Shown here piece after piece: positions 1-7,595 of a stretch of DNA of 20,231 nt. Origin of the DNA: a virus; the IMG/VR virus record IMGVR_UViG_3300010375_000058, positions 1 through 20,231 of that record. One strand, written 5' to 3'. The stretch's first letter is position 1; every line of letters starts with the position of its first letter. Under the pieces are notes generated by a model that had not been told where the DNA came from, ran no database searches, and was given only the letters and a program-made list of their open reading frames with translations. Both the position numbers and the translations under genes were made by a program.

Positions 1-1678
1 GAGTATCGAGCTTCCCATCCTTGTCGAGGTCGTAAAGCGCATCGAGGAATGTGGAGTTAAACTGGAGCTGGTTGTTCTCTCCCGGTATGGCCCGCTTGCC
101 TGCAGCAGAATCCTTCAGATAATCGATCGTGGCGGCTTGCAGATCTTTCCACGCCTGAGTGCCCCTGGCTTGAGTCTCCGGAGTTCCCCCTTTCGTCAGA
201 GTCTCACGTACCGCAACCAGTTGCTCATTTGACCCACGGCGTACGACATTGTCGAACGTATCTTCCAGCGCGACAGCCCTATCGCGGGACATCCCCTTCT
301 GCTTGACCAATCCGGCAACACGTCCCTGTCGATCAAACTCATCCTTGACCGCCCTGAACTTACCGCGGGCATCTTTGTAGAGGTCACCGCCTGACTTATC
401 GAGGATCTCATCAATGACCTTCACGGCCTCCTTGGCGAAATGCCCTTCAGGTCCGGGTTTCTTCGTGTTTGCGGTCGCTTCCTTGCGAATCTCCTCGAGA
501 TTGTTGATCGAGACGTGATCCTTGGGGATGAAGCGGCCCTGCTCGCCTCTGTTCTCGTAATCCTCGATCGCTTTCGACAGATAGCCGGCGTTGCGACGGT
601 TGGTGGGATTCTTCAGCCAGGATTTCAGATCCGAGACATCAGCGGGCTCCTGAAGCGCACCAGACTCTTTTGCTGCCCGATACGCCTCCTGATAGTCCCG
701 GCGCAATGTATCCAGCTTTCCGCGAGCGGCACTCTGTACCGATTCGCCGACCTGAGAGCGCGTCTGTGCTTTGCCACCGGTCTCGCCTCGCAGAGTATTC
801 AGATGCTCATGCAACACCCGATCCTGCTCGGCGTTAATGTTCCGGATCGGAACTCCGGCTTCGCTCTTTGTGAGATTTTCCTCGCGTGTCAGTTGCGCGA
901 GATCCCGGGTTATCTGTCCTCGGGTAGCCGGGAGACCCAGTTTTTCCAGTCGGGCTTGCCGTTCCAGCGCGTGGGGATCGAGGTTATCGAGTCTCGTGGA
1001 GTCCTGTGCAATTTGCGTGAGGGTTTCTTTCGTGCGAGCAGAAAGATAATCCCAATCCAGAGAAGTGCGATTGCGGACAAAGGCACGGGCCGTAGCCTCC
1101 GGTGTAGGCGCATTCATGGCGCCACGAACAGTACTGGGTGTCGCAGTGGCAGCCGCCTCTTCGGCTCGAGCTGCTGTCCTCAGCATACCAGCACCCTTTC
1201 CCAGGAGGGCAGGCGCCATGTTCAATCCGACATTGGTAGCTGCACCAAGCAATGGGCTTCCGGTGATTTCGGCAACCTTTCTGCCGCCTACATCAGCGCC
1301 CTCCCCAAGTTTCCGAAATGGATAATCAGCACCGCTGACTATTTTCTGACCCAGCTCAGATCGGGGTTGATAGGTCAATGCCTGTTGAGTAGCTTGTTGC
1401 CATCGTTGCGCCTTGTCTGTATCTCCTGTCGCCAATCCTCCCAAATAGGCCAATCCACCCGCCAATCCACCCGCCATGCCGGTGACCGAATGAATGAACG
1501 GCTCTGTGATGAGCTCTTTTTGCAGATCACTGGGGCCTTTGTAGTTCGACTTTTTTTCTCCTAACCAATCGGCAGGGATCTCGACACCGTTGGCCTTCAG
1601 TTTTTCCGCAATCTGCTGCTTGGTCGCACCCTCCGGTACACCGCGCAGAATCTCTCCATTGGGCAGTTGCACGTCCAT
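1..1678 (-). CDS. Large internal virion / DNA-ejection protein, 3' end cut by window edge
   Basis: An uninterrupted minus-strand frame runs from the ATG at 1678 off the left edge, giving at least 559 codons with no stop. I translated it by hand at both ends and through much of the middle. The N-terminus (MDVQLPNGEILRGVPEGATK) has the 'LPxGxxxxGVPEGxTKxxIxxKL' signature found at the start of many large internal virion proteins of podoviruses. A Gly/Ala-rich stretch follows (about residues 60-80), then long charged helical sequence rich in Glu, Arg and Gln. Near the window edge it reads FLDALYDLDKDGKLDT. Its ATG overlaps the TAA of the preceding gene (TAATG) and has no clear Shine-Dalgarno site, so reinitiation is likely. 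It is third in a row of three ejection-type genes, the place of P22 gp16 or of T7 gp16-like proteins. The missing C-terminus could carry a lytic domain; none is visible here. The family role is inferred from position and N-terminal motif. Confidence 0.8.
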   Translation of the reverse strand, partial: MDVQLPNGEILRGVPEGATKQQIAEKLKANGVEIPADWLGEKKSNYKGPSDLQKELITEPFIHSVTGMAGGLAGGLAYLGGLATGDTDKAQRWQQATQQALTYQPRSELGQKIVSGADYPFRKLGEGADVGGRKVAEITGSPLLGAATNVGLNMAPALLGKGAGMLRTAARAEEAAATATPSTVRGAMNAPTPEATARAFVRNRTSLDWDYLSARTKETLTQIAQDSTRLDNLDPHALERQARLEKLGLPATRGQITRDLAQLTREENLTKSEAGVPIRNINAEQDRVLHEHLNTLRGETGGKAQTRSQVGESVQSAARGKLDTLRRDYQEAYRAAKESGALQEPADVSDLKSWLKNPTNRRNAGYLSKAIEDYENRGEQGRFIPKDHVSINNLEEIRKEATANTKKPGPEGHFAKEAVKVIDEILDKSGGDLYKDARGKFRAVKDEFDRQGRVAGLVKQKGMSRDRAVALEDTFDNVVRRGSNEQLVAVRETLTKGGTPETQARGTQAWKDLQAATIDYLKDSAAGKRAIPGENNQLQFNSTFLDALYDLDKDGKLDT

Positions 1679-3117
1679 TATTTCAGGTCATTCCAATTGA
1701 CGACCTTGGGAGCAGGCTGTCCGACAGATGCAGCACCGGCTGGCGGAGCTCCGGGAGTGGCGGTCTGGCCAGGTGACGGAGGTGCTTCACTTCTGCCTGT
1801 AATAGCCCGTCCCATATCCGCGCGGACCTGCTGAGGCGATTGCTTCGCGGCCTGCATCTCGCGCTCCATGATGCTCAGCACCGCCTCAAAGCTCTCCTGA
1901 TCGGTAAAGGTGGGCAGGTGCTCAACCGCCGCTTCACGGTCGGCGACCGCGCTGGCGCCTGGCACTGTCGCCCGGGTGTAGATGTTCGCGAAGGATTTCG
2001 CTGCCTGAGCGAACGCGAGAAGATCCTTGTTGGATGATCCGCGCTCTGCGATCTGAAACAGCTTGTTCCACGGGACAAAGGCACCTCGTGGAACCTTCGC
2101 CGAGGCCTCGCGGACGATCGGCAGGATGTTCTGGGCCTCCTGGACGGCCATATCGACGTTGGCCTGGCGGGTCCCCAGAGTGCGCTCACCGGCCTTTACG
2201 CCCGTGAATTGCGCATTGGCCGCAGCCTGATCGGCACCGGTGAGTCCGCGGATCTGCTGCAGGTCCGCCATGCGGTTGCGCACTTTGATCTTGTCGGCGG
2301 GTTTCAGTCCGGTCAGTGCCGAGGTGTCACCGGCCATGGCCTGCTCGGCCAGTGAGTCGGTACTCTCGGCGGTCAAGCCACCATCTTTCCCACGTTGGAT
2401 GTCCACCTTCTCCTGAGACTGCTCCAGCCGCGTCTGTCCCTGAGATTCCATTTGACGGTCGTGGCGCTCGCGTTCCTCTTCCGTCTTTGCACTGGTGGTT
2501 GCCCTCAATTCATCCAGACGGCTCTTGATCATCTGTTGGCCGCGATTGCTTGCGGCCTCGGCCGATCGGATACCGTTGTACGTGAGGTTCTGAGGATTCT
2601 GCGCAAACTTCTGGACTACCGGTACAAGCTGGGGGTTCTGCTGTGCCAGGTTCTGCATGGCTGGAATGACCAGTTTCGCCGCCGCGGCGTCCAGCATAGC
2701 GGGCGTAGCACCCTGAGCCCTCATCTGCTCCAGTTGCCCGTATACGTTATCCAGCGTGCCGGCGATTGCATCCTGTTGAGCACCGGCCAGTTGCAACTGT
2801 TGAGTCTGCCTCTCAATCTCATCGCTCTGATACGACTGAGCGGTCTGCATGAACTTCATCGCCTCGCCGGGCATACCCGCTTGGGTAAGTTTTTCTGCAG
2901 TCTTCATCACTCCATCGGGGGTGGAGTAACTGGCGGTCTTGAGAATATCCCTCGCCCGGGCCTGGTCGGACTGATCCTGCCTGGCCTGACCCAGGCGAAG
3001 TTTGTTCATCTCATTGGTATTGACCAGATCCGCCAGCGTGAAGGCTTTCTCCTTCGCCGCTACCGGGTCGGGTGCATAGTCAGGAATCTGACTGATGATG
3101 GAGGGATCGAATGCCAT
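1678..3117 (-). CDS. Putative internal virion / DNA-ejection protein (479 aa)
   Basis: This 479-aa protein is rich in Gln, Ala and charged residues. It is predicted mainly helical with coiled-coil potential over about residues 30-330, and has a Pro/Gly/Ala-rich C-terminal tail (about 440-472) ending in VVNWNDLK. There is no signal peptide or membrane segment. This composition and its place directly after a Gly/Ala-rich P22 gp7-like protein and before a very large virion protein match the second of three podoviral ejection proteins (P22 gp20 type). No catalytic motif is visible. The ATG at 3117 overlaps the preceding TAA (TAATG) and has only a weak upstream purine stretch, so it is probably translated by coupling. 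An ejection role is inferred from context; 'virion structural protein' is the safer label. Confidence 0.8.
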   Translation of the reverse strand: MAFDPSIISQIPDYAPDPVAAKEKAFTLADLVNTNEMNKLRLGQARQDQSDQARARDILKTASYSTPDGVMKTAEKLTQAGMPGEAMKFMQTAQSYQSDEIERQTQQLQLAGAQQDAIAGTLDNVYGQLEQMRAQGATPAMLDAAAAKLVIPAMQNLAQQNPQLVPVVQKFAQNPQNLTYNGIRSAEAASNRGQQMIKSRLDELRATTSAKTEEERERHDRQMESQGQTRLEQSQEKVDIQRGKDGGLTAESTDSLAEQAMAGDTSALTGLKPADKIKVRNRMADLQQIRGLTGADQAAANAQFTGVKAGERTLGTRQANVDMAVQEAQNILPIVREASAKVPRGAFVPWNKLFQIAERGSSNKDLLAFAQAAKSFANIYTRATVPGASAVADREAAVEHLPTFTDQESFEAVLSIMEREMQAAKQSPQQVRADMGRAITGRSEAPPSPGQTATPGAPPAGAASVGQPAPKVVNWNDLK

Positions 3118-3806
3118 TACGGATATCCGGTGTTGAAGGTATAGCCATCGCCCGCAGACATCGTTGACGGCGTTCCGGCGACAGAGTATCCAGGACTATT
3201 CAGATCCTGAAGTGTCGACAAGGTGGTGTAATTGTTGGCGGCATTACCCACACTCTTGGTGATTCCGGCAATGGTGTTGGCGTCTATCCCCGCCAGGGTG
3301 TTCCCCTGGTTGATGAGATTCCCGGAGATGGTGGACGCGGCGTTGCCGATGTTCGCGGCCTGGCCTGCAGCAGCGGCCTGGCCGAGGCCTACCACGTTCT
3401 CGAGGTTTCCGACCTGCTGCTGATAGGTCTGGTCGGCGAGTCCCGTCGTGTATCGGGACAAACCTTCCAGGGTGTTTCCTGACAGCAGCATTCCGGATGC
3501 GGCGGCAGCATTCTTCGTGGCGTCCAATCCTTGATTCAGTGCGAACTGATATCCGGGTGTTGCAGCCAATGCTGCTTGGGGATTGCTTCCGGGTGTCAGT
3601 CCCAGAAGGTTCTGCAGAGTCGGAACAGCGCTCTGCCCCAGAGCCCGATAGGGTGCTGACAACTGCGCCTGCTGACCTAGCGCTGAATTCTGTTCGGCAA
3701 TGGATGCGTTCGTAGCATCCCTCGTGGTGCTGGCAGATTCACTCCCGGCCACTGCGCTCCCGGCCGCTCCGATCGCCGCCGCTCCGATTACTGCCGCTGC
3801 AACCAT
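3117..3806 (-). CDS. Gly/Ala-rich DNA-transfer (ejection) protein, P22 gp7-like (229 aa)
   Basis: The start is the ATG at 3806, preceded by GGGAGA about six bases upstream and one base after the stop of the acetyltransferase gene. A longer in-frame start at 3944 would lie inside that gene and adds an unlikely arginine-rich leader. The N-terminus (MVAAAVIGAAAIGAAGSAVA) is a hydrophobic Gly/Ala segment typical of small podoviral ejection proteins. The middle has a 'TPGYQFALNQGLDATKNAAA' type sequence and a 'LxGLSRYTTGLADQTYQQQ' helix, which I recognise from proteins annotated as phage DNA-transfer proteins. The C-terminal half is Asn/Gly/Ala rich with repeated NIGNA-like units. Ejection proteins of this kind are carried in the capsid and enter the host envelope with the DNA. 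It is followed with a 1-base overlap by the next ejection-type gene. Confidence 0.82.
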   Translation of the reverse strand: MVAAAVIGAAAIGAAGSAVAGSESASTTRDATNASIAEQNSALGQQAQLSAPYRALGQSAVPTLQNLLGLTPGSNPQAALAATPGYQFALNQGLDATKNAAAASGMLLSGNTLEGLSRYTTGLADQTYQQQVGNLENVVGLGQAAAAGQAANIGNAASTISGNLINQGNTLAGIDANTIAGITKSVGNAANNYTTLSTLQDLNSPGYSVAGTPSTMSAGDGYTFNTGYP

Positions 3807-3807
3807 G

Positions 3808-4263
3808 TCATTCTCCCAACCATTTGGTGTGATACACCTCAGCAGGCTCATATCCGAGACGCTGGAACAGCGCCGAGGAATCCTTGTGAAGCTTCGATCC
3901 CATGAAGACTCTCTGAACACCGCGACGCCTGGCTTCGTGCTCAACCGTGCGGAAGAGCTTCACTCCCGCCGACCCTTTCCGATACGCGGGCAAGACATAG
4001 AAAATGTCCATCGTCAGTGTGAGACAGGTTTTGTAGTGAAGTCCTGGCGCGACAAATCCTACAAAGTACGCGACGATCGATCCTGACTCACGACCCGCCA
4101 CGAACAACACCTGACCGACTGAATCCCGCCTCAGATACTCCTCGTATTGAGGATCCAAAGGAACCGTGTCCTTATTGAGTGCCAGTTCCTCCCAATGCTG
4201 GGGAAAGAGTTCCTTCAACTCCTCCAGACACTCGGTCAGGTTTTCTACACAGAAGGTAATCAT
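3808..4263 (-). CDS. GNAT-family N-acetyltransferase (151 aa)
   Basis: The protein shows the GNAT fold: a beta strand 'TLTMDIFYVLPAYRKGSAG' leading into the acetyl-CoA pyrophosphate-binding loop R95-K-G-S-A-G100 (the Q/RxxGxG/A motif), helix VKLFRTVEHEARRRG, strand VQRVFMG, and C-terminal 'ALFQRLGYEPAEVYHTKWL', typical of GNAT motif B. At 151 aa it is one complete GNAT domain. Its ATG overlaps the stop of the hydroxylase gene by four bases (ATGA), and its stop lies one base before the start of the gp7-like gene, so it is embedded in the late tail operon. The acceptor is unknown; an ejection or tail protein, or a host factor made late in infection, are reasonable guesses. Family assignment is firm, target is inference. 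Confidence 0.9.
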   Translation of the reverse strand: MITFCVENLTECLEELKELFPQHWEELALNKDTVPLDPQYEEYLRRDSVGQVLFVAGRESGSIVAYFVGFVAPGLHYKTCLTLTMDIFYVLPAYRKGSAGVKLFRTVEHEARRRGVQRVFMGSKLHKDSSALFQRLGYEPAEVYHTKWLGE

Positions 4264-4847
4264 AGAGGCTGCGTCGGCAACGCCCCCTTGAACTCGAAGT
4301 GAGATGTTCGGATGTCCACGATCAGGTGCAGTCGGTCTTCGGCCGAGTTGTTGACCACCTCGTGTTCCAGCTCATTGCGGAAGAACCAGACTTCTCCGGT
4401 TCCCATCTGCACTGTCTCATCACCACATCGGAATTGAGCGCCGGGCAGTCCTTTGAGCACGATGTGGTGTCGATCCCAATAATTGGCGTGAGCGGGGGTA
4501 TCTGCGTGAGGAAAGATCCGTCCACCGGGGCGAATGCGGTTAATCATGCATCGGCCCAGACGCTCGCCCTCTATCGCTGCCATCAGGTTGAAGATGAGCT
4601 TGCGTGCGGCCGGAAGATGGATCATGCCATCCATGTTGATGCATTCGTGCTGATCCCTCTGGGATCGCTCCAACTCAGTGACGGAAGCTGGCGGAAATCT
4701 CAGAAAGATGGTGTCCACATCCTCGAACGGTCCTTGAGGGTAATCCCTGAGATACGTATCGGACTTCCACAGTTGAGGCTGTCGTGTGATCTGGAGCATC
4801 AGTGGATTCACATCGATTCCCCGCCCCATGAGCAGAAAATTACGCAT
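4260..4847 (-). CDS. Aspartyl/asparaginyl beta-hydroxylase-like 2OG-Fe(II) dioxygenase (195 aa)
   Basis: The C-terminal two thirds carry the AspH-type double-stranded beta-helix signature. The iron ligands are visible as H114-x-D116 (FPHADTPAH) and a distal H162 (NELEHEVVNN). R172 in 'DRLHLIVDI' fits the 2-oxoglutarate-binding arginine. The surrounding pattern (R-I-R-P-G-G-x-I-x-x-H-x-D, GEVWFFRNELEH) is as in this family. Such enzymes hydroxylate Asp or Asn side chains (or free amino acids) using O2 and 2-oxoglutarate. The N-terminal about 75 residues are phage-specific. Its ATG overlaps the preceding TGA (TGATG), and its own stop overlaps the acetyltransferase start by four bases, so the two enzymes are likely made together. 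The substrate is not shown by the sequence; a virion protein is plausible given that all neighbours are tail genes. Confidence 0.88.
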   Translation of the reverse strand: MRNFLLMGRGIDVNPLMLQITRQPQLWKSDTYLRDYPQGPFEDVDTIFLRFPPASVTELERSQRDQHECINMDGMIHLPAARKLIFNLMAAIEGERLGRCMINRIRPGGRIFPHADTPAHANYWDRHHIVLKGLPGAQFRCGDETVQMGTGEVWFFRNELEHEVVNNSAEDRLHLIVDIRTSHFEFKGALPTQPL

Positions 4848-5113
4848 CAGACCGATGCTCCGGTCGCATCACACCACACGGTCGGATTCCGGCTCTTCAC
4901 CCAGACAGGTTTTCCCAACGTGGTGTCAAAATAGGTCTGTCCGATGTAGAGCGGAATGCGAGAACTGTCGACCGGTCTCGACGTGGTTGCGCCGCTCTGC
5001 CCGACAGGACGCAGCCAGTAATTGACACTCTCGATCCACGATTGCCACAGAGAAGTGAATCTTCCCTGTGAATCGGTAACACGATTGTCGGTTGGAATCG
5101 CGGACAGACTCAT
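4847..5113 (-). CDS. Small tail-associated hypothetical protein (88 aa)
   Basis: This 88-residue protein follows the gp10-like gene with overlap (ATGA) and shares one base with the hydroxylase start. Residues 10-40 contain 'VTDSQGRFTSLWQSWIESVN', and the C-terminal half has 'PLYIGQTYFDTTLGKPVWV' followed by 'WCDATG'. The 'GQxYFDTTLGKPxW...W.DATG' pattern is one I know from ends of phage tail fibre or head-fibre proteins and from small phage structural proteins. There is no enzymatic motif, signal peptide or membrane segment. It could be a small tail or fibre-attachment component; that role comes from the C-terminal pattern and from its position next to the tail hub gene. Confidence 0.75.
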   Translation of the reverse strand: MSLSAIPTDNRVTDSQGRFTSLWQSWIESVNYWLRPVGQSGATTSRPVDSSRIPLYIGQTYFDTTLGKPVWVKSRNPTVWCDATGASV

Positions 5114-6567
5114 GCGGCTGCCCTCGTTACTTTCTGTCTGAGCTTGATGGCCCCTTCCGTAATCACAAACTTTACCGGATCACTCATCCGGATCTTCCAT
5201 GTGGCATCCCGGGTCGATCCGAAACGGCGCCAGATCGCGCGCGTAAGATACTGACCGACCCCTCCCAGAGACACCCAGCGCTCGGCTGACCACGTACGGC
5301 CGTTATCCTTGGAGTACTGAAGCATTATCTGAGGGTTGGACCCCTGGCCTGTCTGAAGACCTACGCCGGTCTCCATATCCAGATAAAGCATGGGGATACG
5401 AACCCGGTTGAAAGATGACAGGATGTGACGGGTAGACACTTCCCGGATGATGGTCTGTCCGTTGTCTGTGTACTGATTAGCTGACATCGTGTAGACCTGA
5501 TTCGTCGCGTAGTCCGAAATCAGAGTCTGACCGGCGTAGTAAGTCGACAAATTTCCCCAATGCCGGGTTGGAGTAACAGAGGGACCTGTCTGAACTTCCG
5601 ACCAAAGATTAGTGGCCGTGTCATAAAGGAATGACCGGTTGGCATTCGGGAATGTGCACTGATAGAACTTGTGCGTATCCGTTCCGTACACCATGCATAC
5701 AGCATCTGACACGGTAGAGAATGAGTTGATGATGTTCTCTATGTCCGCATCAGAGATCACCTGGGCATTGAATCCGTTCAACTGAACAAACTGAACCTGT
5801 CCTTCCCGATTCTGAGCCAGGAAGATGATGGTCTGATTGACACGGCCCCTGGAAAACACCGCAGCCAATCCGTATTCATTGGTAGCTGACGTGATCGGAG
5901 CGAATGGAACCGGTGTTGCTCCGGTAGGAGCCCAATACTCCGTGTGAAGTTGGCAAAACGCGATGAGATTTCCTGACAGATTATCAACCGCGACAATTCC
6001 GTCGGAGTATTGAGATGCGGCAGCAAACGCAAGGGAGTTCCACGTGGAACCGTCATTCGCGTTTGAAACCCAGAAGTTCTGTGTCCCGGGTTGTTCGGCA
6101 ACAAAGAAGTTTGACACGAATGTCAGTGTTCTAGCCCCGTTTGGAAAAGACGCACCGATGGTCGTGAAAGTCGATGACGCTGGCGTATATATATAACCCG
6201 ATACGCCATCAGCTACCAACACCTGGGTGAATCCTGCATTGATTGCGATGGATACATTTCCGGCGGATGATCCTGTGAGTGACGCCGTGAACAATGCGGA
6301 CCCTGAAGCGGATACCGACTGGAACTGGTTATACGTGACTACATACAGTGAGGACTGAGTTCCCAACCATCCTCGGACCGGTAATCCTACAGGCGTGCTC
6401 AACTGGAACGCAGGGGACAGACCGGGCGTCCCATAACAGGCGATTTTCGTTTTATCGCCGTCCTTTCTCTGCTCGAAATAGCAATTGAGCCTGCGCTGAA
6501 CGGTAACCACGGCGCTCTTGGAACGAGTGCTTGCTCCAAACAACGGGACTACCTTGAGCGTAATCAC
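5110..6567 (-). CDS. P22 gp10-like packaged-DNA stabilisation / tail hub protein (485 aa)
   Basis: I place the start at the GTG at 6567, which overlaps the TGA of the gp4-like gene by four bases (GTGA) and is preceded by GAGG about eight bases upstream. An in-frame ATG at 6732 lies deep inside the gp4-like gene and would add an implausible leader. The 485-aa protein begins VITLKVVPLFGASTRSKS and is beta-rich throughout, with recurring blade-like units such as 'SSLYVVTYNQ', 'GNLIAFCQLHTEYW', 'TIIFLAQNREG' and 'DTHKFYQCTFPN', and a C-terminal 'QYSKDNGRTWSAERWVSLG'. This is the pattern of the P22 gp10 family, which forms the beta-propeller tail hub that plugs the portal after packaging. The preceding gene is gp4-like, the partner of gp10 in P22. 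P22 gp10 is of similar size (about 470 aa). Confidence 0.87.
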   Translation of the reverse strand: MITLKVVPLFGASTRSKSAVVTVQRRLNCYFEQRKDGDKTKIACYGTPGLSPAFQLSTPVGLPVRGWLGTQSSLYVVTYNQFQSVSASGSALFTASLTGSSAGNVSIAINAGFTQVLVADGVSGYIYTPASSTFTTIGASFPNGARTLTFVSNFFVAEQPGTQNFWVSNANDGSTWNSLAFAAASQYSDGIVAVDNLSGNLIAFCQLHTEYWAPTGATPVPFAPITSATNEYGLAAVFSRGRVNQTIIFLAQNREGQVQFVQLNGFNAQVISDADIENIINSFSTVSDAVCMVYGTDTHKFYQCTFPNANRSFLYDTATNLWSEVQTGPSVTPTRHWGNLSTYYAGQTLISDYATNQVYTMSANQYTDNGQTIIREVSTRHILSSFNRVRIPMLYLDMETGVGLQTGQGSNPQIMLQYSKDNGRTWSAERWVSLGGVGQYLTRAIWRRFGSTRDATWKIRMSDPVKFVITEGAIKLRQKVTRAAA

Positions 6568-7595
6568 GGATTGTCCTCGTTTGCCTGGAAGTACAGCGAT
6601 GTGGTTTCCACATCCGCTTGGCGTGCCATTGCCACGGATTCCCGATAGTTCAGGTCGGAACTGGAATCCCACTCCGCGTCGAACATGGGGACAATTTCTC
6701 GTGAGAGCCCCCATGACAAAGCTCGGTACCACTGCTGCGGATACTCAAAGTTGTCGCCCGGATTGACGATGTCCATCACCGGACGCAGGTACACACAGTG
6801 GATACGCTTGGTCACATCCTGAGCACCAGCCACATCAGTGTAAAAACGACCTCCTCCGGTAATCACCGGACTGTACTGGTCTGATCCGATCTGGCTCTCG
6901 TAGTACCAGGCGGTCGGATCTCCCAGATAGGTCGGCATTGCTTTGGTCGGAAGGTTCTCGTAGTCCTGCAACGTCATCACATTCAGAGAAATATCGTTGT
7001 TCTGAGAATCCCGTAGAACGGCCGTAACGATCGCCAGAGGCCTCTGGGCTTTTACCGTGTAGTTCCACACATAGGAATTCGAGGCCGCCGTGACACCGGC
7101 AGGAAGCACCGCATTCATCGTTACGGTGCCGGCACCTGAATTTATACTGGCGACAGTCGAGGAGAAGATATCTCCGCTGGAAACTTGCACAACAACAAAG
7201 TCTCCAGTTGTGAAATTTCCGACTTTCCCTGCTCCAAAATTGAGCACGGCTGATCCAGCCGAAGTTGTTCCGGAAAGTTGCTGCTGTCCGAAATTCGCAT
7301 TCGGAAGAGCTGCGCATCCTCCAGCCCAGTTATCACCTGTAGGTCCGAGCTGATAGACGCCCTGAGTTGAAGATAGAAACAGATCCCCCCTTTGCCGCGT
7401 CCACATCTTCAGGCCTGGAGCGAAGTCCTGCGTACCCATCCATTGCTTGATGAGCATGTTGAGCTTTCGCTGGCAGTCGATGAACTCTTGAGCGGTGGGG
7501 ACCTCGGCTTCTCCGATCGCTCCGATATTGAGCATCGCCTCTCGGATCACATCCGTAGCGGTGACAGTGAAGGAGAATGAGTTGGAAAGCGCCAT
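6564..7595 (-). CDS. P22 gp4-like head-tail adaptor / tail accessory factor (343 aa)
   Basis: The N-terminus (TDVIREAMLNIGAIGEAEVP, then 'QRKLNMLIKQWM') is the helical bundle typical of gp4-type adaptors, which bind the portal ring and connect it to gp10. The C-terminus returns to a helical domain with 'NFEYPQQWYRALSWGLSREI' and 'DVETTSLYFQ'. Between them, about residues 100-190 form a Gly/Ser/Thr/Val-rich beta domain (FTTGDFVVVQVSS, SINSGAGTVTMNAVLPAG). That makes it about twice the length of P22 gp4 (166 aa); long forms with such an insert occur in other podoviruses. The ATG at 7595 directly follows the TAA of the methyltransferase-glycosyltransferase gene and has a good site, GGTGGGAG, five bases upstream. 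It overlaps the gp10-like gene by four bases. Confidence 0.87.
   Translation of the reverse strand: MALSNSFSFTVTATDVIREAMLNIGAIGEAEVPTAQEFIDCQRKLNMLIKQWMGTQDFAPGLKMWTRQRGDLFLSSTQGVYQLGPTGDNWAGGCAALPNANFGQQQLSGTTSAGSAVLNFGAGKVGNFTTGDFVVVQVSSGDIFSSTVASINSGAGTVTMNAVLPAGVTAASNSYVWNYTVKAQRPLAIVTAVLRDSQNNDISLNVMTLQDYENLPTKAMPTYLGDPTAWYYESQIGSDQYSPVITGGGRFYTDVAGAQDVTKRIHCVYLRPVMDIVNPGDNFEYPQQWYRALSWGLSREIVPMFDAEWDSSSDLNYRESVAMARQADVETTSLYFQANEDNP

Noticed and set aside
440-1564. A 374-codon plus-strand open frame
   Set aside because: It lies antisense to the well-supported ejection-protein frame, its product is Cys/Arg/Leu-rich with no domain pattern, and it lacks neighbours on that strand. It is best explained by codon bias of the minus-strand gene.
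2605-2626. CTACCGGT-containing match to the repeated element within the 479-aa gene
   Set aside because: Only about eight bases match, and it lies inside a coding region with no start codon nearby.
2395-3144. A 249-codon plus-strand open frame
   Set aside because: It is antisense to the 479-aa virion gene, with no ribosome site of note and no recognisable domain; treated as a shadow.
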